Source: CAYWNA01 sp964459305 (GTDB lineage: Bacteria > Planctomycetota > Planctomycetia > Pirellulales > Pirellulaceae). From it: DNA of 64,000 bases. Both the position numbers and the translations under genes were made by a program. This document shows positions 53,760-60,417 of the stretch, one piece after another. A model generated the notes under the pieces. The model searched no databases. It was not told the origin of the DNA and saw nothing but the letters and a program-made list of their open reading frames with translations. The stretch is taken from NCBI GenBank assembly GCA_964459305.1, contig CAYWNA010000017.1:27874-91873 (forward strand), read 5' to 3'. Position 1 is the stretch's first letter; each line of letters starts with the position of its first letter.

Positions 53760-54772
53760 TATCGCCCCGGCGGCTTGACGGTTTCGAGTAAGCGATCAAT
53801 CACCTTCTCCACATCCACACCTTCCGCTTCGGCCCGGTAGCCCACCAGGATCCTGTGACGGAAAGTGCTGTGCACCAATGTCTCGATGTCTTCGAGGGTA
53901 ACGTGCGAGCGGCCGCTCAACAGAGCCTTGGCTTTCGCGCCCAGGACCAGGTACTGCCCGGCACGAAGTCCAGCTCCCCAGCTTACCCACTGATTGATGA
54001 AGTCCGGCGAGCCATCACGGCCCGGTCGGCTTGCCGCGGCCAGTTTCACCGCGTAGCGCACGAGATCCTCGGACACCGGCACTCGGCGAACCACCTCGTG
54101 GAAACGCTGGACATCCTCGCCGCTGAATAATGGCTCGATCGCATCCGGACTCTTCGACGTGGTGCGCGTCACCACGGCTACCTCGTCGTCTTCCGGCAGG
54201 TAGTCGATAACGACGTTGAACATGAACCGGTCGAGCTGGGCCTCTGGCAGCGGATAGGTGCCTTCCATCTCGATCGGATTCTGCGTGGCCAGCACGAAGA
54301 AAGGTTCCTCCAGCGGATACCGAACGCCCGCTGCCGTAACCTGGTGTTCCTGCATCGCCTCCAGTAGGGCTGCCTGAGTCTTCGGCGGGGTACGGTTGAT
54401 TTCGTCGGCCAGAATCACGTTGGCAAAAACCGGCCCTTTCACGAACTTCATCTGCCGGGGACCGCCTGGTGTTTCTTCCAGGATCTCGGTCCCGGTAATG
54501 TCGGCAGGCATCAAGTCCGGGGTGAACTGAATCCGCTGAAACTTCAGTCGTAGGATTTGGGCGATTGAACGTACCAACAGGGTCTTGGCCAATCCGGGCG
54601 CACCGGTAATCAAACAATGCCCGCCGGCAAATAGAGCGATCAGCAGTTCCAACACCACCTGCTTTTGGCCCACGATCACCTTACCCAACTCGGCATCAAT
54701 GCGGTCGCGGCTGTCGTGGATGCGCTCGACAGTCTCTTGTTCCATCTCGTAGGAATCAATGGTGCTCGACAC
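53759..54772 (-). CDS. MoxR-family AAA+ ATPase
   Basis: I choose GTG 54772 because AGGAGA precedes it by seven bases. The longer frame starts inside the downstream REP. The 337-residue protein has Walker A GAPGLAKT (residues 57-64), then LKFQRIQFTPDLMPADITGT, Walker B in VILADEINRTPPKTQAALLE and the sensor 1 segment FFVLATQNPIEMEGTYPLPE. The arginine-finger region is LDRFMFNV. MoxR ATPases act as chaperones that load cofactors or remodel VWA-domain complexes. The downstream DUF58 and BatA genes are its partners. The REP and RAYT insertion separates this gene from the two upstream genes of the operon. Confidence 0.96.
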   Translation of the reverse strand: MSSTIDSYEMEQETVERIHDSRDRIDAELGKVIVGQKQVVLELLIALFAGGHCLITGAPGLAKTLLVRSIAQILRLKFQRIQFTPDLMPADITGTEILEETPGGPRQMKFVKGPVFANVILADEINRTPPKTQAALLEAMQEHQVTAAGVRYPLEEPFFVLATQNPIEMEGTYPLPEAQLDRFMFNVVIDYLPEDDEVAVVTRTTSKSPDAIEPLFSGEDVQRFHEVVRRVPVSEDLVRYAVKLAAASRPGRDGSPDFINQWVSWGAGLRAGQYLVLGAKAKALLSGRSHVTLEDIETLVHSTFRHRILVGYRAEAEGVDVEKVIDRLLETVKPPGR

Positions 54773-54826
54773 GCCCGTTCTCCTGTTGTTGCGTCGTGAG
54801 AGATCTAGTTCTATGCTCGGTTGCAT

Positions 54827-54877
54827 GTAGGACGGCTCTCCTGAGCCGTCCGGGTCGGGTCAGGAGACCCGACGTAC
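54827..54877. repeat. REP element 2, left flank of RAYT
   Basis: The unit GTAGGACGGCTCTCCTGAGC...GACGTAC (51 bp) matches the consensus two-stem REP but is diverged in the second stem, which has GGGTC..GACCC over five bases. It abuts the coding frame of the MoxR gene and lies 17 bp from the RAYT stop. Confidence 0.85.
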
Positions 54878-54894
54878 ATTGTTTGTGTCACTTT

Positions 54895-55437
54895 TCACCG
54901 GGAGCCATCTGGCATTTCGTCTCGCTCGAACGTCCAACTCAGTTCTTCCCACTCTGGTCTGATCCACAGTGGACAGGTACCACGAGCCATGCCTGCCTTG
55001 CCCGGATTCCGACCGATGTACTGGATTGTGCGATATAGGTGTTCTTCGTCGCGAATGATGCGGTCGTAGCTCTCTTCTTGCCATAGGTCCCCTGATCTTC
55101 CCAACCGATCGTTGATCCATCGAGAGCTGTACTTCTTCCAACTGCCCATTCCTTGGTCAAGCCAACGGTTCACTCGCAAGAAAATGTCTCGCGCCAGTTC
55201 CTCCAGCACGTCGTCAGATCGGGGCGGCGGGTTGCGTCGTTCCCACTCCGATCGGAGACCGTCGAGTTCGCGCAACCTGTCTTGTGGCAACGAATCGTGC
55301 AGGCGGAATGTCACAAAATATGTCGCCCCATCTTGCCGCCAGTGTGGAAGATGCCGCTGGTACATCGTCATTGGTTTCTCAGGGTGTAGGCCCCGGAACC
55401 CAGGCGGCGGCTGTAGATTCCACATGCCTCGCTCCAT
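54895..55437 (-). mobile_element. REP-associated tyrosine transposase (RAYT) with deleted HUH region
   Basis: ATG 55437 (MERGMWNLQPPPGFRGLHPE) starts a 180-residue frame. TMYQRHLPHWRQDGATYFVT opens the Y1/IS200-like RAYT fold, and LWQEESYDRIIRDEEHLYRT then IQYIGRNPGKAGM is the conserved C-terminal motif with the presumed catalytic Tyr. Planctomycete relatives that I recall have about 50 residues between RWLDQGMG and SWKKYSS, including MPNHVH, the HUH metal site. Here these two motifs are directly joined, so the HUH is missing and the enzyme should be inactive. The frame is otherwise open. Flanking REPs at 54827 and 55445 suggest a REPtron-like unit. A longer frame to 55596 runs through a REP and is not used. 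Confidence 0.85.
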
Positions 55438-55444
55438 GAAGTCT

Positions 55445-55518
55445 GTTGGACGGGTCTCACGATCTGGCGGTGGCAAGTCTGTTGCCAATTCTGTGACGGG
55501 TCGGGAGACCCGTCCAAC
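55445..55518. repeat. REP-like palindrome 3, right flank of RAYT
   Basis: GTTGGACGGGTCTC (55445-55458) is the exact reverse complement of GAGACCCGTCCAAC (55505-55518). The loop contains GGCAAGTCTGTTGCC. It is a diverged version of the GTAGGAC...GTCCTAC REP and reaches the final base of the DUF4159 gene. Confidence 0.8.
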
Positions 55519-56465
55519 TAATGTGTCATTGCATAGGTCACGATGTTGATGCCCAGCGGGTAGGCGTACTTCTCGGAGAATTCGCGGAAATACCACGGAT
55601 CCTCGCCTTCGCGCTCCCAGCCGTCACCCAGGTCGGTATTGTGGCAGACGATGACCATCATCCGGCCGTCATCGTCATAGATGGCTTTGTAGTAGGGCGT
55701 CTGGGCATCAGGGCGTTCCCAGGTGCGTCCTTCATACCGCCCACCAAACGCATGATTGATGCTTGGTATCTGCGGTTTTATCTTCAGGTCGTAAACGCAA
55801 TGGAAAATGGCGTGGTCTAATGGCAGCTCTACCAGTTCGCGATTTGGAAAGACGCGACGAATTTCATAGTGGAAGTTGTACCACTCGTCTTCTCCCCAGA
55901 AATCGTCGACCATTAGAAACCCGCCATTTTCCAGGTACCGCCGAAGCGCCTTGGTCTCTGGCTCCGTAAACGTCAAGGCCCCGGGTTCGACGATGTAGAT
56001 GAACGGGTATCGAAACAACTTGGGATCGGTCAGTTCGAGGATAACCGGAGTAGGGTTCACCTTCAGGGATGTGAGCTGTTGCAGGCGGAAGGAGAAGTTC
56101 AAGTCGCTTGCCGGCCAATCGGTTCGCCAGCGGCCGCCGCGGCGGCCATACCCGCCATCGTAGGACTGGTATTGTATCCGCACGAATGTAAATACGTCTT
56201 CTTTGAACTCCGGATCGTTCTGCCATTCCGGAACGCCCTGGCGATCGTAGTAGCCGCTGTCGTAGCCGCCGCGCCGCCACCGCTGCGCGATGATGGTCCC
56301 CGTCAACATCAACATTGCTAGTAGGGAGGATACGATGACCACATTTCTCGATTGTGTCGCCGGTGCACGTTGAGAGCACCGCGTAGGACGGCTCTCCTGA
56401 GCCGTCTGGACGGGTCGGGAGACCCGTCCTACTTCCTTCCCACTTCGCCGTCGCGTGCCTCTCAC
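55518..56465 (-). CDS. DUF4159 membrane protein with REP-encoded N-terminal tail
   Basis: GTG 56465 overlaps the previous stop as GTGA, in line with the operon's other junctions. The 315-residue protein has a transmembrane helix at about 41-60 (NVVIVSSLLAMLMLTGTIIA). The DUF4159 domain follows (FTFVRIQYQSYDGGYGRRGG, YPFIYIVEPGALTFTEPETK, LRRYLENGGFLMVDDFWGED, LGINIVTYAMTH). DUF4159 is found in MoxR-VWA operons and may bind a ligand in the periplasm. The peptide between start and helix includes VGRVSRPVQTAQESRPTR, which is translated from REP 4. It probably extends the cytoplasmic tail without harming the fold. Confidence 0.85.
   Translation of the reverse strand: MRGTRRRSGKEVGRVSRPVQTAQESRPTRCSQRAPATQSRNVVIVSSLLAMLMLTGTIIAQRWRRGGYDSGYYDRQGVPEWQNDPEFKEDVFTFVRIQYQSYDGGYGRRGGRWRTDWPASDLNFSFRLQQLTSLKVNPTPVILELTDPKLFRYPFIYIVEPGALTFTEPETKALRRYLENGGFLMVDDFWGEDEWYNFHYEIRRVFPNRELVELPLDHAIFHCVYDLKIKPQIPSINHAFGGRYEGRTWERPDAQTPYYKAIYDDDGRMMVIVCHNTDLGDGWEREGEDPWYFREFSEKYAYPLGINIVTYAMTH
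56383..56432. repeat. REP element 4, in frame within DUF4159 gene
   Basis: GTAGGACGGCTCTCCTGAGC...CGTCCTAC is a perfect 50-bp two-stem REP: GACGGCTC-tcct-GAGCCGTC and GACGGGTC-ggga-GACCCGTC. It overlaps codons 12-28 of the DUF4159 protein and contains no stop in that frame. Confidence 0.92.
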
Positions 56466-59041
56466 GGTGCCACCTCCTCGGCAGAAGCAACCGGCGCACC
56501 ATTCGAAGTGTCATCGTTGTCTCCGTCGACGATCTGCAGAAGCAGCTTTTGCGCATCTCGGTAGCGAGTGGCTTCCTCCAACGCCATTAGCACGTGACGA
56601 CGCGCCGACTGCATGTCGCCCTGCTCGACCAACAGCCTCGCAAGTTGATAATGTGTGTCAACCGGATCGAGCGGATCCATCTGCAAAAGCGCCCGGCATG
56701 CGGCGATCGCTCGTTCTCGATCGCCCAGCGATTCCGAAGCCTGCCCCAACAAGCGATACGATTCGCGAACGAGTGGGTCGACCGACAACATCCTCTCGGC
56801 ATTGACCGTCAGGCCTTCCCAGTCCTCTGCCTCGAGGCAAAGCTCCATCAAACGCCGATAGACGGATGTCGCGGCGCTGTCCAGCACTGCGAGTTTCTCC
56901 AGAACCTTACGTTCCTCAGCCGCTTCGCCGAGTTGCTGGTGTGCGCGGGCGAGAAGAACGTAGGGATTATCGCCTTCGATGCTTCCGGGGCATAGCCCAA
57001 TCAGTTGCGTCAAAACCTCTTTGGCTTCGGGCCATCGGTTCGCCCAGACAAGACGATTCGCCAGAACGTGTAATCCGGGCAGATTCTTCGGGTTCTGTTC
57101 GCACCATCGCTGCACATCTTCGATGGTCGCGTCCGGAGGCAACTGCGGCTGCGTGAAATCCGCTTGGGGCGCGAATTGCTCGGCACGCCGGCGGGCGAAC
57201 GCTTCGAAATCCGCATCCAGCTTGTCCAGCGAGTCGATGTGTGCTTCGAGCGCGGCCGCAGTCGATGTGCCGCGGCCAAGATCCGCAAGTACACCGCGCA
57301 TCGCCTCGATGCCATACGTTTCCATCAAGTATTCCACGACCAGCGACGACTCGAAGTAGGCAAACGACAAATCCATCGGATCGGATGGTTGAAGGAAGGC
57401 ACCGCTTAGTTCGCTGACCGGCGTCAGGCCCCCTTCTAGAATTCGTTGTCGATACACCAGGTTCATCGGCTGGCCCCAGGCCGGATCTTCCTGCCGTTCC
57501 TCGTAGACGGAGATGCCCTCACTGAGCCATCGTGGCATTCGGTTCTTGGATTTATGGAGCGTCACGGCGTGGCAGAACTCGTGCCACAAAACGGCCTCCC
57601 AGTTCGACGGATGCTCGCGCTGCGATGCAGGGCTGTTCGCCGTGATGACACGGCCGAAACACACGCCCAAAAAGCCTTCCACAAACGGTATGCCGAATGT
57701 CCGCACCGCAAAGTCTTGCTTTTCGGGGAAGATCTCCACGACGATCGGTCCATCGAACTGGACCTCGTACTTGTCGCACAGCGTGCGGCGGGCGCGCCCC
57801 AGCAGCGCGAGCGCACGGCGTCCGTAGATCTCCGCTTCGCGCGGGTCCATTCGCAACACAAACCCATCGGCATCGAGCGTTGCGAATTTCTCAACGCTTT
57901 CCTGCAGGACGGCCAGATTGTGAGCGGCGATGTTGTAGCCGTCCCGTTCATATACTTCGTTGGCCAGTCGCCAGCCCTCGGCCACATCACCCAATCGCAA
58001 CAGGTCTTGACTCAGCTGGAACTTCGCCGGCAGGTAGTCCGGGTCGAATGCAAGCGACTGACGCTGATGTTCGGCACCTTCGGCAAAGCGATACTTCTGC
58101 GAGAGCTTTCGTCCGATCAAATGATCGACTTCCGGATTCGTCGCCCACGGTCCTAAAGCCGTCTCTCGCCATTTTTTCTCCGCCGCCTTGTCTCCCAGCA
58201 GATGTGCCAACACGGATTGGTACGCACAAGCGATAGGGTGCTTCGGGTTGATCTTTCCGATTCGATCCAAGACCTCCGTGGCAGCGTCATACTGCTCTGC
58301 GTCGATCATCTTGTCGACCTGCAACAACTTACTGTCGACATGATTCGGGTTCAGTTCCAGGGCACGCGCTAACGCTTCTGCAGTTCGTCCCGGATTTTTT
58401 TCGGCAAAAGCCTTGGCCAATCTCAGATGAATCGAGGGGTCTTCCGAAGCGAGCTTGGCAGCTTTCTCGAACGCATCGGCTGCCAGAGCGTAGTCGTGCT
58501 TCTCCAACGCCAAATCACCGATGGCAATGTAAGTATCGACAATGCTGGGATCATCCTGCTTCGCCCGCTTATAGAAGACCTCCAGAACCTGTTGCGCGTC
58601 CGCGCCTCGCATCAACAGAAACCGCCCTTTCAAAATCCGTGTGACAGCGTCCCGTCGCCACGACTGGCGGCTGATCAACGTCTGGATTTCAGGCAGCATC
58701 AGCTCTGCCCGATCCACCTGATTGTTGAGCCGGCAGACTTCGACGCCGACCAACCGCAGCCGGATGCTGGACGAAAAGCGTTTGACCGCCGCCTCGTACG
58801 TCGCTAGGGCTTCCTTGTACTGGCCCGTCTCCATTTGAGATTTGATCTTCAGATGCCAAAGCGACTCCTGCCACGAGCGACGCTCCAATCCCTCGTCGCA
58901 AACACGGATACAGTCCTTGTACTTGCCCGAATGGAACAGCGAAACGGGATCTTCGGCCTCTGCGGCCGGAGATACCCGGACCGCAGAAACGAATCCCACC
59001 AGCACCAACGTGATGACGACGAACGAGCGACTTGACGGCAA
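56462..59041 (-). CDS. Exported TPR protein with HExxH peptidase-like domain
   Basis: I favour TTG 59041, which has GGAGGG six bases upstream and gives a clean signal peptide (SSRSFVVITLVLVGFVSAV). A GTG at 59098 would add 19 residues without a ribosome site. The 859-residue protein has TPR units at about 30-390 (ALATYEAAVKRFSSSIRLRL, HDYALAADAFEKAAKLASED). A gluzincin domain at about 410-620 has the zinc site HEFCH (about 487-491) and the third ligand Glu in RWLSEGISVYEE (about 508). This is a peptidase MA-like pattern. C-terminal TPRs follow (LLGQASESLGDRERAIAACR). It is the first gene of the MoxR operon and ends in a GTGA overlap with DUF4159. Confidence 0.88.
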   Translation of the reverse strand: MPSSRSFVVITLVLVGFVSAVRVSPAAEAEDPVSLFHSGKYKDCIRVCDEGLERRSWQESLWHLKIKSQMETGQYKEALATYEAAVKRFSSSIRLRLVGVEVCRLNNQVDRAELMLPEIQTLISRQSWRRDAVTRILKGRFLLMRGADAQQVLEVFYKRAKQDDPSIVDTYIAIGDLALEKHDYALAADAFEKAAKLASEDPSIHLRLAKAFAEKNPGRTAEALARALELNPNHVDSKLLQVDKMIDAEQYDAATEVLDRIGKINPKHPIACAYQSVLAHLLGDKAAEKKWRETALGPWATNPEVDHLIGRKLSQKYRFAEGAEHQRQSLAFDPDYLPAKFQLSQDLLRLGDVAEGWRLANEVYERDGYNIAAHNLAVLQESVEKFATLDADGFVLRMDPREAEIYGRRALALLGRARRTLCDKYEVQFDGPIVVEIFPEKQDFAVRTFGIPFVEGFLGVCFGRVITANSPASQREHPSNWEAVLWHEFCHAVTLHKSKNRMPRWLSEGISVYEERQEDPAWGQPMNLVYRQRILEGGLTPVSELSGAFLQPSDPMDLSFAYFESSLVVEYLMETYGIEAMRGVLADLGRGTSTAAALEAHIDSLDKLDADFEAFARRRAEQFAPQADFTQPQLPPDATIEDVQRWCEQNPKNLPGLHVLANRLVWANRWPEAKEVLTQLIGLCPGSIEGDNPYVLLARAHQQLGEAAEERKVLEKLAVLDSAATSVYRRLMELCLEAEDWEGLTVNAERMLSVDPLVRESYRLLGQASESLGDRERAIAACRALLQMDPLDPVDTHYQLARLLVEQGDMQSARRHVLMALEEATRYRDAQKLLLQIVDGDNDDTSNGAPVASAEEVAP

Positions 59042-59549
59042 ATTGAGCCCTCCAACGACTGCTGAACACGAACACCGGACCGCGCGAACGGTCCTCACTG
59101 TCGTGGCGCTTGACTGCTTTGTCTGTCTGCGGCCTTCTGACAGGCTACTCTCCGCCTAACCAAAGGACTGGCGCAGCGATGCGCATCAGAGAATTTTAGA
59201 GAAGCCTCGACTTGAGGCAATGCTACGTCGTCCCACACGAATGCGCGGGGCGATATTCCGCGCCGGCTGCTGGCCCAACGATTTGGGCGAAAAGCCCGTT
59301 CGTAGTACCGCCTTCAGGCGGAGATGTGGGTGCAGGCGTTGCCGGGTCAAGGCAGCGTAAGGCGAGCGGCAGATGAAAATATACCAGCCGCTGGGCGCTA
59401 GCCCACGGTTGCGCGAACCGGACGCTAGCGCGTTCCGGCTGATTATGGGTAAACTTCAATCTGCCGCTCGCGTAAACGCGGTACTACGACCGCGGTGAGT
59501 CGACGCGGCAGACAGAAACGGCAGGGCGCAGCAGTCGGTCGCAAAGCGC
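59042..59549. other. Intergenic region, mostly nested palindromes
   Basis: This 508-bp spacer contains the composite element at 59299-59486 listed separately. No protein was recognised. The upstream part (59042-59298) must carry the promoter of the long minus-strand operon, but I see no convincing hexamers. Confidence 0.5.
59299..59486. repeat. Nested palindromic element with GCGAGCGGCAGAT ends
   Basis: GGCGAGCGGCAGATGAAAAT (from 59361) and the reverse complement of TTCAATCTGCCGCTCGCG (59455-59472) are inverted ends. Inside are GCGCTAGC copies around GGTTGCGCGAACC. Outside is another inverted pair (CGTAGTACCGC near 59301 and GCGGTACTACG near 59478). The element seems to be one palindrome inserted in another. 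Confidence 0.65.
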
Positions 59550-60022
59550 TCACAATTCCACGGATTCGAACTGAATGGTGCCGTTCGAGTTTATCCTGGC
59601 GAAGAACACCGTCACCGTCAATGTTAGGGACAACGAGCGGACGCGTCGGGCCGCCTTCCTCATGTCTTCCTGTTGGCGTGACTCCAGTTCCGGTGGTGCA
59701 CGTGTAGACGTTCAGTGTAGAACGCGCAGTTTTCGTGGGCGATCAAGACAACACGCTCAAGGTCATGCACGTTCACCAGAAAACGCAGTTGTTCGATAAC
59801 ACTCTCTTGTTCCACGTGGGAAGCAAAGTGACTGGCCAGACATGCAGGGCCGCCGGGCACGGCTACACGATCGTAGCGCGGAAGCTGAAGCGAGTTTTGC
59901 AGGAAATCGTCGAACTGCTCGCCAAAGCGTCCGTCGCTGCAATATACCGCCGCGGCGCGGATGCGGTCGGCATCAAACCGAATAGAACTTTCGTACACAG
60001 GCTGGTTCTTCCTGGCAGGCAT
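59550..60022 (-). pseudogene. Beta-carbonic-anhydrase-like protein with frameshift
   Basis: ATG 60022 (MPARKNQPVYESSIRFDADR) opens a frame that shows the beta-CA-type zinc motif CSDGR (C28, D30, R32), then DRVAVPGGPACLASH and VVLIAHENCAFYTERL. The H96-ENC gives the remaining His and Cys. This frame then stops at 59660. The neighbouring frame continues without gap as PPELESRQQEDMRKAARRVR and runs to a stop at 59550 (LTVTVFFARINSNGTIQFES). A one-base change near 59695 therefore breaks the gene. Whether this is a sequencing error or a real mutation cannot be decided here. The fold and zinc ligands are visible, but activity on CO2 is only inferred from the motif. Confidence 0.7.
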
Positions 60023-60417
60023 TATTTCGACACGTATCGCTCAAAGGAATGCACAACCACCGCCGCAGTTCGCGACATCAGATAGGCCGTGCGCGACATT
60101 GATTATACCAGATATTCAGCGGAAGGGCCGACAGAACGCCTTCGACTTGATCTGCGGCTTCCACGTCCGGATATCCCCTGGATTCGATCGTTCCTTCTGA
60201 TGTGGCACGGCGCGTGCGGTTGTCGTCGCTTTTCAGGCTCATCAGCCGCCCGTTTTTCAACTCGACGAACGACCCGGCAGCCCACCCTCGATGAGGAACG
60301 TACAACGCGGGTCCAGCCGATAGCCCAACTTGCGTCACAGCGGCTGACCCCCATCCGCACGCGCCTCCAGAACCGAACCGACGAATACGATGATGACTGC
60401 GAATCAAAATGGATTGC
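60023..60417. other. Intergenic, about 395 bp
   Basis: The spacer lies between the beta-CA-like relic and the large lyase-like gene. A minus-strand frame at 60078-60407 contains FVELKNGRLMSLKSDDNRTR, slightly reminiscent of a sialidase C-terminus, but it has no ribosome site or other hallmark. No palindrome of note. Confidence 0.4.

Noticed and set aside
60078..60407. Minus-strand frame with FVELKNGRLMS, possibly sialidase-like
   Set aside because: Too short, no Asp-box, and no ribosome site. Mentioned only as intergenic content.
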